Origin: Molanna angustata
Lineage: Eukaryota; Arthropoda; Insecta; Trichoptera; Molannidae
Assembly: GCA_963576475.1 (NCBI GenBank)
Contig: OY754978.1
Location: forward strand, 7,934,299 to 7,998,298
DNA length: 64,000 nucleotides
Direction: 5' to 3'
Within the stretch, counting starts at the first letter, position 1. The number at the start of each line of letters is the position of its first letter. The position numbers and the translations under genes were made by a program. The notes under the pieces were generated by a model. The model saw nothing but the letters and a program-made list of their open reading frames with translations, did not search any database and had not been told where the DNA came from. Positions 33,181 to 44,749 of this stretch are shown piece by piece.

Positions 33181-34158
33181 GTAAACCATTCGTAGGTAGC
33201 GTCGATTCAGACTTTTTGTCTCTTTTCGGTGCCCTGCCGCGTCGTGTACCCTTGGCTAGACGCATTCAGCAACGGCAAAAATAATGTTATAATCAAAATA
33301 AACAAACCCACTGAATATGCTAGAAGAATAACCAAATAGAATGTTTGGTATTTTGTTATGCGGGGTGCCAATTGTATTCGATGCTTCACTCCGTTTTGGT
33401 AGGGTGCGCCCTATCGCGATGGCCGCTCCGCATGGCGGTATTCAGTGTCGCTTGCTCGCTCGCTCAGCAAGCACGCCGGACTTGGCTCTGTGCGTTCGCG
33501 AGTGCCGTGATCCTAGGATAACAGGAGAATATAACATCATACGCGGATGTGACGCTAAAACATGTGTGTGTACATCTGTGCAAATACATACGAATGTTTC
33601 ATGTTTGTATACCGGAGGAGTTAGTACGTTATTCAAAATACACATACTAATAAAAAGAAAAAAAAACCTCGCTGATTCGGACGGTGTACTCATCTTGTGT
33701 GTGTTTGTGCCTGTTTTATACATTACTTTGTGTCGCCCGCCTGATAAGTTTTTTTTTACTTCTCGAGTGTGTGATGTTTTAACACTGTGATTAGTGCCGA
33801 TAACTAAGGTGCATAACTATCTATACCTCTGTTCGGTTTTTATTTAGTGCAGTGCGACAGAATGTGTTAGATATTAAAGTTATTTTCTTTTGTGTTCCGA
33901 TTAATTTCCAACATCCTTCGTGCCATCAGCTTCCTCCGTGGTAGCTGAGGATCTTGTCCAGTGTTTTTTTTTGTTTATACCTGCATTAATATACGTAAAG
34001 TAGTGTAGTTGAGTTTTATGGGGTCTTTGTGTTCATGTTTGAAATGACAGTGTATGTGTGAAGAAGTTTCAACTCCAAAGGATTTCAGTGCACGTGCTTT
34101 GGAAGCGTTTTTACCCTTTTGTTCGCCTGCAACCCTGATACATCTCGATATAAAAGGT
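33181..34158 (+). promoter_or_regulatory. CpG-rich promoter-like block with possible 5' exon
   Basis: Between about 33360 and 33520 CpG is very frequent (CTATCGCGATGGCCGCTCCG, GTTCGCGAGTGCCGTG) against a background nearly without it, and no repeat in the window matches. ATTCAGTG at 33441-33448 fits an arthropod initiator. A donor-like AAAG|GTATGA lies at 34158/34159 after about 700 bp, which would suit a 5' untranslated exon on the plus strand. The 149-codon plus frame here has no known domain. Strand and gene identity are inferred. Confidence 0.4.
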
Positions 34159-35056
34159 ATGAAATATTTTGATTTTTAACCCCGAAAGAATGAAAATAAA
34201 TAACATTTTCGATTAACTAACTCTTTTCAATAAACTATTTTGTTTTACTTGTACGCTTTTTGGTCATATTTGAATACCTTTTGGTACATGCTAAAAATAC
34301 ATTTGAAAAACAATCGAGCAAATTGAATTTTAATTAAATCGTTCGCAGCATAATGTATTTTCAGATATGTACCTAGTTATGTTGCTTAATTGTGTGTGTG
34401 ATTACAGAATACACACATACCAACTACGTTATAAAATTAATAAACCTTTCGAACGAATTGAAATCAATATGCTATAATAATAACTGAGTATGTACGAGTT
34501 TTTGGAGTTACATCATCTTGTAATTGTGTATGATTATAATATCTATCTATCTATACATTGTCAATTATTTATTGTCAGTCAACGTCGTCGGGTCATTCAG
34601 TTTGAGAGATGTCAGCGATGTTGCCATGACCTATAACAGCGTTGCCGACAGACCAATTAATGCTATCATTCTCTGTGATGATAACGCATTTTCTCGACGC
34701 CTCTTTTATTAATAAATCGGTACAATATATTATAGTTTTCTCTTTGTACCATCACAGCTTTGTCATGAGACTATAAATCGATATTAAAATATAATATGCA
34801 TTTTGAGTAATTATTAATACATTGATTAATTGACTACGTACACATTTAGTTTAATGAATAAGTTGTCAATTGTTATGTTATCAAAAGGTTTCAGCGTTTC
34901 TTTGTTCAAATATTAAGAAAAAAACTATATTTTTCTGGAATCGTTGATCAGATTTAATTTTGACAATAACTGTTCGAAAATTCATAATATGTAGGAGTGT
35001 TCGCTCTTTATACATTTGTCCAAACGAATAATATTAAATTTATATTAATGCTGGTT
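34159..35056. other. AT-rich stretch, intron-like
   Basis: No repeat shared with the window. A mildly GC-richer part at 34575-34700 has an open frame of about 60 codons without a motif. Confidence 0.35.
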
Positions 35057-35588
35057 TAGTGCACAGAAGTGGTAAGTACATTTTTTGTCAAATCGAGATA
35101 AATACACAAAAATGGTTGTATTTTTTATAGTTTATTGTGAACGATACGTGTACGATGAACGATAAAGACTTCTCAGTCTGACTTCGTCAAATCCTGGACG
35201 AAGGTCTCCTTCATCTCCTTCCAAGCATTTGACTGATGTCATCCCTCTATTGGCGGTCTCGCAACACCTATGGTTGTCATTCGCAGAGGGTGAGAATGCG
35301 GGGAACGACATCAACCATTTTTGTCCTTTGCCAGATTACGTCATTTCGCACCCTGTATCTCAGACTTAATCCCAGCATGGTTCTTATATAAAAAAACACG
35401 ATGAAGACATTACAGTGAACACACAGTTTTTAATTTTGTTTTCACTCTGGATCTGTGAGACGAACACACACTGTCCATTAACATTAGGTACTTATGGACA
35501 GTAGGTATGTGGTACATACAAAAAAAGTAACAAAGCATTAATTAATAAAAAATATTGTTTTTTTTGCACTTACCACTTTTTTGCACTA
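35057..35588. mobile_element. TIR element, 532 bp
   Basis: Left TAGTGCACAGAAGTGGTAAG and right end (inverted) TAGTGCAAAAAAGTGGTAAG agree at 19 of 21 positions. TA flanks GTGCA on both sides and could be a TA target duplication, as in Tc1/mariner-like elements. No transposase frame. The GC-richer interior (35140-35345) may contain LINE remnants (minus-strand WKEMKETFVQD), weakly supported. Confidence 0.55.
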
Positions 35589-37614
35589 TACCATCGTTAT
35601 ATTAGTTTTGTAATCAGCGGTAAACGCTAATTGGCAATACGACTCGATTAATTCAGGTATTTACAATATTTGTACATTTGCAATGTGTATGTATAAAATC
35701 TGTTATTTATTTATCCAAGTACAATTTCAACAACAGAACATAGGTGCATGGAAATTTACATAAACAATTTAATCTCGAATATCCCATAATAATCGTCTTC
35801 AATAATATATAAGCGCTTGTTTGGAGGTAATCAAATTACAATCTTTAGCCGTAATATGTTTGGCTCACACTAAATTCAAAGTATTATAAATTATTTAACA
35901 AGCTGTCTGTCTATCGAAACAGGTTTATTTAATATTTCCCAATCTTCGCTTTAATCATTTAATCAAAACACACACATATTATTATCGGAGCCAATAAACG
36001 TTTTACATCTAGTCCGAGATAAAATCCAACATAGTTTAATGAGCCTACAGTATTTTCTCTCTCTCGAAAGAAATTTTGATGTGGGAAAGACTTATACTCT
36101 TCGGTTTGGATTTCCTTTTTTTCGTCTCAGTTTGTTCATCAACATCTTAATAACAATATATTCATTTTTCATTGTACAAAGTTTTTTATCATAATGCCGT
36201 AATAAATTTTGAATTAAATGCCACATACTGGCCAATCATTTTCAAAATACAGACTAAACGAGAGAATAGTGAAATACGTTGAAAAAATAGTTTGTCTATT
36301 ACATGAGTACGAGGGACGATATTTCCAGTTAAATTATTATGATTTTTAATTTCGCCCGTATATCTAATCTACCACTATTAGAGGATATTCAACACGCTTC
36401 GTGCATAAATGATAGTAAATTTATTTTGTAGTATCTAATAGGTTTATTGGTTTTCCCTCCATTGGTTACTTATTATAGAATATTCCTTAGTATTTTTTGC
36501 AATTAATAATATGTTTATGATTGTGATGCTCCAACTCTTTACATATTCTGTTTTCCCAATACCTCGTGGTTTATTGAAGGTGACTTTTCGCAAAAAGATG
36601 ATAGTTTTGAGCGATATTATTATTTTTTTCCTGCATAATCAATGGTTACATTATGTGGTTACAATGGTTACATTAATCATTATGTGGGCGTCCTCTTATT
36701 TACACGTCTCAATCTTAGATTTATAAATTTCATGACGTGATTGACCCAAAAGTCAGAAATTCCGCCCAACGTTTTATTTCTATTGTACTTTCCACGTGGA
36801 AGTGTTGTAAATTCAGGCATATTACACGATCGTATAGCAAATTTGATCTCAATAATTCTGTTGATCCCAGTTTAATTCCATTCAATGTTGGATTTGTACC
36901 GATTATTTGGCCAGTTGCAATTGTATTGTTTTTGTTCCGTATTAAAATTCAAGCCATGGTTATAACGTAATCAAATATTGCAGATTATTGGTTCTGAGAA
37001 ATATTTACCAATATGCACTTCCAAAGTATGTATTGTCATTTCCTGTGTTTGTAATAAATGATGGTATTTGTATGTACGTTTATACTTCACTCAGTGCGAG
37101 CTCCAAAGCAGAATTGTTAAATGGTCTTCATGGCAAAGTCAAATAAATATTTATTTTATTTCGTTCAGGATTTATGGGCGGTAATTAACATACTTTGTTA
37201 TCAGCGTTTGTGAGCTGTACATTTGTATTTTTTTTTGTCGCTGCTAGTTTTTCATGATTCTCGCGGTTTATTATACACAGCAGCAATATTATTGTTAGAA
37301 TTTTTTTTTGTTTTGTTATCCAAATTGAGCGTGTTCGGCGCTCATTCAGAATTCATTTGCGTTTAGTCGTTGTGTATATGCGTGACAAAAACTTTATACA
37401 TATTATTAACAAAAAGATATTCGATATTATTTAATAATATTATTGTGAATATGGCAGAATGGCAGCAGTATTTCAATAAATATTTACATATTTAATGTGC
37501 CCATGTTTAATCTCGAATAAAATCTCGTGATTTGTTAAATTTAAAATTCTTCATTTTTGACAATACTTACTTGGTCCAATGGCTTAGTCCTTCTTCAAGT
37601 TAAATATTGTTTTC
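35589..37614. other. AT-rich stretch without recognised features
   Basis: About 2 kb without repeats shared in the window. Frames at 36511-36726 and 36737-36970 are hydrophobic by composition only and lack motifs. This is the longest apparently unique stretch of the window. Confidence 0.4.
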
Positions 37615-37729
37615 GTCAAACTTCTTAAACTTTTTCACCGCGGAGGGGGGCGGTTTGCACGTATACCAACCAGGCAAAAATGCACAAATTTGCGAACTGC
37701 GCACCCACATGACTGGCTCAAGTTGTTTT
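37615..37729 (+). mobile_element. FB4 short inverted-repeat element
   Basis: Begins GTCAAACTTCTTAAAC and ends CTCAAGTTGTTTT, the diverged inverted ends. The interior has CGGAGGGGGGCGGTTTGCAC and TGCACAAATTTGCG. Four other copies: 38662, 39891, 45381, 52112. Confidence 0.65.
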
Positions 37730-38097
37730 CCGGTAACTATACAAATATTTACTTGATTATTCGAATAACTTATGGGATCAATTAAATGCTTCTCCGATCA
37801 AGCTCGAATGAGGATTTTTGCAGCTTTGATTTTTGCATAATGCAACTAATCGATATTTTCGTAGGAATCCAAACAACGCCAAACTCCAGGTTACACTTTG
37901 AAATATGTTTATATTTCAAAACAACAAGACACCAAAAAATTAAAGATCCTTTAGCGGACTAGCGGAAAGGTCACGCCATCGGATCGGTGAACGGCCTCTA
38001 GATCTTTTACCCTCTGAGCTTCACATTACGACGAGCTTCTCGAGGCTGTCAGAACCCTTTTGGCAAATAAAAACATCGTCAATAACCAACACATATT

Positions 38098-38625
38098 CAG
38101 GCATTTTAGTTTGTACTGTATGGAAAAATTGGCCAAAAATATGGAGTTCTGTTTTCGACCGGAATATTATGTTCGTTATGTAGAGAAGTTAAAAAATTTC
38201 AATCCCCCCCCCCCCTGCCGGGCGAGCGTCATCCCCCGCACCCCTCCCCACTAATGGTCCCGAATCGCGGTTTTTTTCAGTGTCAAAGAGAAACGTAGAC
38301 AATACATAAAAAGTGTGTATAAACAATATGATCCTTGATAAATTTGCTATTAATCTTTTATTCATATAAACGTTAAATCACCTATTGTTTTTGCGCAATC
38401 AGCTTCTGAATATGAACGTTTTTTTTATAATTTATCAAATATTATTGTTAAATGTTTTATTTTTCTTGAAAGTTTCTGAATTTACGACTTAAATATGTAT
38501 GATTTAAGTAAGTATATAACGACACCTTTTTTAAATAAGAATTTAACTCATCTATCCAACGAACATATTACGATCGAAAACAGAACTCCATATTTTTTTC
38601 CAATTTTTGAGCTAAAATGCCTCAA
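38098..38625. mobile_element. Foldback element with a C-run in the loop
   Basis: The arms 38098-38185 and 38548-38625 are inverted copies (GGCATTTTAG, ATATGGAGTTCTGTTTTCGA, ATATTATGTTCGTT). The loop of about 360 bp includes a run of 12 C at 38204 and a C-rich patch. No reading frame. Confidence 0.6.
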
Positions 38626-38661
38626 CTATTAATTGTGAACAAAACTGAACTATAAATATTC

Positions 38662-38790
38662 GCCAAACATGTTGAACGAGCTTCCGGTATTTTTGTAAAT
38701 TTGTAAATTCCGGTAAATTTGTGTATTTTTGCTTCGTTAGTTTACGTGCAAATTGCCCCCCTTCTCGGCTAAAAGTTCAAGTTGTTTGGC
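38662..38790 (-). mobile_element. FB4 copy
   Basis: Ends GCCAAACATGTTGAAC and GTTCAAGTTGTTTGGC are good inverted repeats. A small internal duplication (GTAAATTTGTAAATTCCG) lengthens this copy. Confidence 0.7.
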
Positions 38791-39423
38791 GACAACCTAT
38801 ATCAATATGAATATACCTAGATGAATTTTTGTTCTTTCATGAATTGAACGTTTATTTATCCCGCGTAGTATCTGAACATTATCTCGTTATTTTAAATAAT
38901 ATGTTGACGTTTGTTGGATTCAGATTCTAACACATCGATGTTTACAGTCATAAAAATTTATGTTTCATCGAAGCCCTTATTAAACAGATACAGTGAACAC
39001 ACCAATTTATTCACTGTGGTGAGTCGTTTCGGAAAATGGACGCTGTTTAAAGATCAAAGAGATGGATATAATAAATAAATAAACACACAATCAATGTGAA
39101 AACTGTAGTGTAAATATATATTTTGTAAAAATAAAATTCTACATCAGAATTTTGTTTGTTTTATTTATCAGTCTGTAAAACATACCAACTACCTAAATTA
39201 GAAAGGATTTTAAAACCCTTAAAAGCTTCAAATTTTAAACAAAAATATATTTTAATATAGGGTATATATTATAATGTTATGAAGGATATATATAATAATA
39301 ACTTAATTCACAATAGTTCACATCATATTCTTGTTCGTGTAGTTCTTTATTACTGAGGATTAAGACCAACTTTAGATCGAATATTTTTTAATTGCATATA
39401 AGTACGCAAACATTGGATTTTGT
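38791..39423. other. AT-rich stretch without recognised features
   Basis: No element boundaries or frames recognised. Confidence 0.4.
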
Positions 39424-39756
39424 TCCCTATCGGGAGTCAAATAACATTTTTATTCACAAATTTAATATCTCAATAGAGACGAAGTTGGAATATTATAGAA
39501 GAACCAAGAGCTCAAGTCACCTATAGGGCTTACGACCTGTCATCGGCTAGTTTACGTGATCACTTCATGCGCTTGCGCAAACGTTCACCAATTATCCCTT
39601 CTTATTGAGTTCCCTTATCAATGTAGTTTTTGAAAGTTCTATATATTTGAATAATGTGTAACAATTCATTTGAAAATAATGCATTATTACTATTGCCATC
39701 TATGAAGTATCGAAAACATCTTTTTGTTACGCCATCTATTGAGAAATTGGTTTAAT
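39424..39756 (+). mobile_element. FB2 element, long form
   Basis: From GCAAACATTGGATTTTG through GGGAGTCAAAT, GACGAAGTTGGAATATTA and TTTACGTGATCACTTCATGC to ACGCCATCTATTGAGAA. Inverted partner of 22367-22705. Provides the full-length reference for the foldback copies at 4.5 and 48.8 kb. Confidence 0.75.
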
Positions 39757-39890
39757 TGTCCTTTGATTATCAACTTCGTCTTCAACTTTGAATTTAAAAA
39801 AAAAAAACTCCAGTCGCTGTCCGTCTACTTTCCACATCATATTCTACAATATTTAGTATAATTATAATCGCTATATTTAGTATAATTTTT

Positions 39891-40006
39891 GCCAAGCATC
39901 TTGAATGAGCTTCCGGTTGCGCAGAGCGCAAATTTGTATATTTTTGCTTCGTTGTTTTTACGTGCAAATCGCCCCCCTTCTCGGCTAAAAGTTTAAGATG
40001 TTTGGC
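39891..40006 (-). mobile_element. FB4 copy
   Basis: GCCAAGCATCTTGAATGAGC at the left and AGTTTAAGATGTTTGGC at the right: clean inverted ends. The body is closest to the 38.7-kb copy. Confidence 0.75.
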
Positions 40007-40624
40007 TACAACTCTAATAGGTACATAAGCGAAAACTTTGGAGATAAGGCATAGTTTGAGATTTGCCATGGAGGAGTGCAGAAAGGTAAAATTTATTCAT
40101 AATACTTATGTGTTACATATTATGTCATTAAATAATAAATTACATATGTTAAAGATAAATACGTAATCTACTGGAAATAATATAAATGGTACATATACAA
40201 TTATACAATTACACTTTTTCTAAATGGGAAAAGAAAACTTTGTTATCATAGATCAGGTTCATTAACTTTTCAAACTTAAAAATTTAATGAATTACGTCCG
40301 AATTTTGACCTCCGCACGATCACTAGTAGGTATTGATAAATATTTGTCTGTATTAATGAAATATACTAATTATTGAATCAAATCTCAATCTATATGTGAA
40401 ACCACCACCTTCGAATCCGGCATTGCCCTAGTGAGGTTTAATATTTTTTTTAATACATAATATGTAAAGAAAATAAATAATAAATATGTATAAAAAAATG
40501 TATAATATTACTTTAGTATTGTTGATTTTTTATTTTTAAATATGTGTATTGTGTACTGAGGTTTTATATATTCATTTAGGAATTTGTGAGATAAAAATAT
40601 TACTAAATATTATGTACCTACCCC
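40007..40624. other. AT-rich stretch without recognised features
   Basis: CCATGGAGGAGTGCAGAAAG precedes GTAAAA at about 40065-40090 and looks like a tiny ATG exon with donor, but has no support elsewhere. Remainder unassigned. Confidence 0.3.
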
Positions 40625-40693
40625 AACGCTACCTAGTGTGCATTTTTGGAAGAGTGTAATGGACCCAAATCTTTTTGGGGATAATTTTAATGT
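40625..40693 (+). mobile_element. LINE-C-associated fragment
   Basis: CCCAACGCTACCTAGTG, GGAAGAGTGTAATGGACC and CAAATCTTTTTGGGG match 28275-28340 and the inverted piece at 29.11-29.2 kb. Confidence 0.5.
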
Positions 40694-40870
40694 TTAAGTC
40701 CATCCCTTGTTAAAAGTGAGGCTTTGACTTCTCACAATAATATTTCGAAAGTTAAAACCTCGCTTTTAACAAAAAGTGGACTTAATACCCATTGTGGGGT
40801 TTTGACTTCTTTCAATAATATAATATTTCGAAAGTCAAAAACTCACCTTCAACAAAAGTGGACTTAATAC
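40694..40870. mobile_element. Two adjacent foldbacks
   Basis: The first (40694-40790) has about 36-bp arms: AAGTCCATCCCTTGTTAAAA against TTTTAACAAAAAGTGGACTT. The second (40790-40870) repeats the right half, GTTTTGACTTC against GAAAGTCAAAAACTC, ending again in AAAGTGGACTTAATACC. Confidence 0.6.
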
Positions 40871-41757
40871 CTCCTGGCTCTGAGGTCCAGATATACATAT
40901 TTTTGTTATTGATATTTTAAATCATATTATAATAAATAATGTCATCGGAAACATGTAAAAAAAATGTACCTCAACTTACATAGGTTAGGTTTTGTCCTAT
41001 GTTTCATTTTTATACCATGAAGAAAAGAAAGGTTACAAATGTATTATTATTAAACATTTTATACAAGAAAAATACAATAATTGTACTAAAAAAAATACTT
41101 AGTATTTTTTATACTAAGTAAGTATGTAGAAATTGTTTAACACGATACTATATTAATGTATTTCATGATTTCAATTAAGTTTTTTCTTTGTTTATCATTT
41201 GTGAATTACATTTTGTGGTAAGTAAGTAATATGTAGGTAGCTATATGTATCTAAATATCATGTTGTTAAATTATAATTAATTTAATTCCCATTAAATGGC
41301 GTTATTAATTAAGGCGGCCTTATCGTGTTTTATTCTATTATCGAATCGTGATTCTGCCAATGAAATAACGTTTCAGCGAGTGGAGGTACCTACCTATGTA
41401 CTTCAAATGAAGCAATAAACATGAAATTTGTACACGAAACAGTCATTAATAAACTTATATATTATGTTTTCTCAGATTGGGAGAGAGGGAGAGAGAGAGA
41501 TAGAAAACATTCAATTTTGTTATTGGCCCGCCCGTTAAAATTAATCCAATATGAACAGAGCGCGTTTTAACTTCAATTGATGTGCTCAAGTAAGAGTAAC
41601 TGCCTGTATTTAAGTATGTACTTTGCTGAGTATCCGTCTCTCTATCTATTATAGAATAGACAGGATTTCCGTTTATTAACGAAATATCCACCTTCGCTTA
41701 GTGCCAGTGACATTTTAATTTGTGAAATAAAAAGGTCGATGTTTTACCTCGTGTATT
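40871..41757. other. AT-rich stretch with a short (AG)n run
   Basis: GGGAGAGAGGGAGAGAGAGA at about 41479-41500. A GC-richer piece at 41315-41390 is unassigned. Confidence 0.4.
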
Positions 41758-42413
41758 ATATTTATTTATTTATTTATTAAAAAAGTGTATATCGACAGAC
41801 ATCCAGCTTACAATTTTCATAAAAAGAAAATAATATTGGTTATTATTATGAGTACTGGATGTCCAATTATGGATGCACACAAAATTACATGAGCTCATAT
41901 TCAATCACACACGTAAGTTACACAAGTAAGAGTTACATAAATAAAAGAAATTCGATTATAAAAGTTTAGTAAAAAAAAGAAGAAGAAAAAATAGTTAAAT
42001 AAGTTAAGCAAAAAACAAGTTATAGAAGTTACACGCGTCGAAGTAAAAAAATAGGTACATCATAAGAAGTTAAAAAAAGTTATGTAAGTTAGAAAAGACA
42101 ACTTCAAACAGATTACAATCAAATAGCGTATGTAAATAGCACTGAGACCTTCTTAAAACAACACGCGCGAGTTAACTTTTTTCTTAAAAGCAGAGAGCGA
42201 ATCCGCGTCACACGTCAAGATCAGGACACTCCCTTGTTATAATATCGTTATACTGTCTACACATTCTTGGTATGGGACTGTAATACATAAAGCTGGTCCG
42301 AAGTATATTAATATGAAAGGTATTGGCGAATCTCAGCGATCTTCTAGGAATATTTATATTTATTAATAAGAGTCGGTGTTTGAGAGAAAAATACTCTGAA
42401 ATATACGGCACAA
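41758..42413 (-). pseudogene. LINE 3' end
   Basis: On the minus strand a frame (42411-42208) reads LKHRLLLINI, SLRFANTFHINILRTSFMYY and SPIPRMCRQYNDI before its stop. A UTR of about 430 bp and a final (AAATA)n tail at 41758-41778 follow. Frame, UTR and tail order support the 3' end of a jockey/Daphne-like LINE. Truncated upstream by an FB2 fragment at 42414. Confidence 0.5.
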
Positions 42414-42530
42414 TGAAGTAACCAGCCGATGACAGGTCGTAAGCCCTGTAGGTGCCTGATTTGCCGGTTCTCCTGTAAATATATATTTCCGCTTCGTATC
42501 GATTGGGATATTAAATTTGTCTCAATACAT
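42414..42530 (-). mobile_element. FB2 fragment
   Basis: AACCAGCCGATGACAGGTCG, TAAGCCCTGTAGGTGCC and the diverged TTTCCGCTTCGTATCGATTG correspond to the central part of FB2. Confidence 0.55.
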
Positions 42531-42928
42531 GTATGCTTCTATTCTACAATGATTTTGTGCTATCCACTCAATCCTACATAGGTATTTCCATATTACGTAC
42601 ACATTGATATGCGATTTTTCTCCTTCTTGCCCCATTTTCCTTCTTACCATCATCTCTGCCCCTTTCTTTTTCCTTCCCATCCCCTCTATGTATGTAATTT
42701 TTTTTCATATTTTGTATTTTTTAACATTTAATTCAAGTTCATTTAGTTTTTGCTTATCAGCTTTTTTTGTTATACCTAATTGATATATTTATATACATAT
42801 ATGCCTTTTTCTTTTTTTTATTAATTGTTTTTTTTTCTTTTTTAATTAGAAGACGTTAATTTATTAACAAGTCCGCCTTTTGGCTATTATAATATTTTCT
42901 TTTGTTTTGTATGAATTTTATTTTAGCC
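42531..42928. other. Pyrimidine-rich AT stretch
   Basis: Long T/C runs between 42600 and 42860. ACAAGTCCGCCTTTTGGCTA at 42868 resembles the end of S1-like or LINE UTRs but is not assigned. Confidence 0.35.
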
Positions 42929-43740
42929 AATAATGGTATATGAAGGATGCATAGAAAACGGACTTAAAATGAATGCCAGCAAATCAAAGGTAATGGTCTT
43001 TGAAAAGAGTGAAAGCAGAACAGTGTGTCAAATAAAAGTAGAGAATGAATGGCTTGAACAAGTCGATGAGTATGTCTACCTGGGTAGTATGTTCCAACGG
43101 AATGGACGGCCTCATAAGGATATTGAAAGAAGAGTTATGGCAGGAAACAGAGTGAATGGAGCACTTAGACCAGTTATGAATGATCGCAACATATCAAGAG
43201 ACGCTAAAGTTGCCATTCATAACGCAATCGTAGTGCCAACCCTGACGTATGCAAGTGAGACCTGGACATGGCAGAAGTCGCACGAAAGCAGAATAAATGC
43301 AGTTGAAATGAGATCGTTAAGAAGGATTTGTAATAGAACGATGTATGACCGGGTAAGAAACAAGGAGATAAGGAAAGAATGTAAGATTAAGAAAGATGTC
43401 ATTACTAGAATGAAAGTGAACACATTGAGATGGTTTGGTCACATGGGGAGAATGAATGAGGAGCGCCTGACGAAGAAAATATACAGAGCGGAAAGGAATG
43501 GAATGAGAGGTCGGGGACGCCCAAGAAAGGGATGGCACGACCATGTGAACGAAATTTTGAAAGACGGAAATGTTAGAAGTTTGAGCAATAGACGAACATG
43601 TATGAGACGATGTATGAATGTTGATGAGGCGATGAATGCGTGTCAAGATAGAAAAATGTGGCGTTCGGTTCTCTCTGCCTACCCCGTGAGGGACATGGCG
43701 TGATGGTATGTATGTATGTATGTATAAGTTTTATTATTAT
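42929..43740 (+). pseudogene. LINE-A, longest copy: polymerase C-terminus
   Basis: An uninterrupted frame of 256 codons (42933-43703) covers the end of the RT domain and the C-terminal region of a non-LTR retrotransposon: GLKMNASKSKVMVF at residues 10-23, YVYLGSMF at 47, VPTLTYASETW at 101-111, LRWFGHMGRMNEERL at 165-179, GRGRPRKGWHDHV at 193-205, and it ends SAYPVRDMA. The RT palm (YADD) and endonuclease are missing through 5' truncation, so the first ATG is only a chance Met. A (TATG)n tail follows at 43706-43724, as known for RTE-type elements. The 49.7-kb copy is about 90% identical in protein. Other copies: 9.2, 13.3, 16.8, 31.8 kb. Confidence 0.85.
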
Positions 43741-44515
43741 TATTCATTCTTGACCTACCCCATCTCTTCATTTTCAATTTATCTCATTCATTCACTTGCT
43801 TAAATAAACCGTTCGTCGTCCAATCCATGCTGAAAAAAACGCATTTCTTTGACTTACTTACCTTGTATATTATTAATAATAAAAATAAATGGATAATTTA
43901 TATAGAGACATTTTCGTGAATAAAAATATATAAATAAGTAAATGTCAAGATAAGTTGCGTACGTGTCTTTTTAATATTTTAGAACATGTAATTGTGGTCG
44001 ACATTGAAAAAAAAAAACAAAAATCTTTTTATCAATTTTTAATTGTTTTTCAATGACTTCACATGCATGCATAACGCGATAGTTATAAAGATTTTTTGCT
44101 TAAAAAATACATTAAGAAACACAAATATAACATAATAAACCATTTTAAAAATACAAATATTAAAATAGCCTATAAATAGGTTATTAAAAATGATAATTTC
44201 TTGGTACCATGTAAAGTGTTCCAACTAATTTATCTATGACAATCAATCACACATGTATTTATTATAGATTTACTTCATTCGATGCAAAACCATGTAGGTA
44301 TTTGTTATTTTTATTATATGAATTGATCTCTGTTTTATTTTTTGTCATTCGTTGATAATAATAATAATAATAATATCGTCGTATTGTTAAAACGTGACTT
44401 GTAAACACGACATAACCAATTGATATAATATACATATTAGCAATAATCAGTTTATGTATACATAACGATTCTCACATTAAATTACTTTTAATGTTCCTCC
44501 AATGACATTTAATTA
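43741..44515. other. AT-rich stretch with (ATA)n
   Basis: A (AATAAT)n run at 44357-44374; otherwise unassigned. Confidence 0.4.
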
Positions 44516-44749
44516 CCGTTCATGATCACACATGTCATGTCTGTGTGTGGTGCACACTACAACGTCAACCATTATTTTTTGTCGCCCATCTTTTTTTCAA
44601 AATGGCGGCGTGTTGCTTTTTCGCGTTCAAATACTCGCTGTCAACAACAATGTAAGTGTAGCTAATTTGAGAGCGATTTTCGTGTGAACAACAGGCGATC
44701 GACGAGTCGTTGTAAACCGCTAAAGGTGGTGCATTCGAAGAAACACCAT
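44516..44749 (+). other. Candidate first coding exon and promoter
   Basis: TTCAAAATGGCGGCGTG places an ATG (44602) in the YY1/Pho-like word AAAATGGCGGC common at animal start regions. Sixteen codons (MAACCFFAFKYSLSTT) plus two bases run to a strong donor, AAT|GTAAGTG, at 44651/44652. CpG is locally enriched up to about 44740. No continuing exon could be identified, and the following 500 bp are LINE remnant on the other strand. Confidence 0.3.

Noticed and set aside
33207..33389. 60-codon minus-strand frame with hydrophobic segments
   Set aside because: Its first codon is GTG with a stop a few codons upstream; no ATG start, and it overlaps the CpG-rich promoter-like block.
33341..33790. 149-codon plus-strand frame in the CpG-rich block
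   Set aside because: No domain or coding signature; more likely a chance opening in GC-rich promoter/5' exon sequence.
36511..36970. Two hydrophobic frames that could be membrane proteins
   Set aside because: T-rich AT sequence translates into Phe, Ile and Leu by composition; no conserved motif or splice pattern supports them.
42933..43703. 256-codon open frame as a host gene
   Set aside because: Full homology to a LINE polymerase C-terminus, a (TATG)n tail and several truncated copies in the window show it to be a 5'-truncated retrotransposon.
44357..44374. (AATAAT)n run as a functional element
   Set aside because: Short simple repeat of a type expected in AT-rich DNA.
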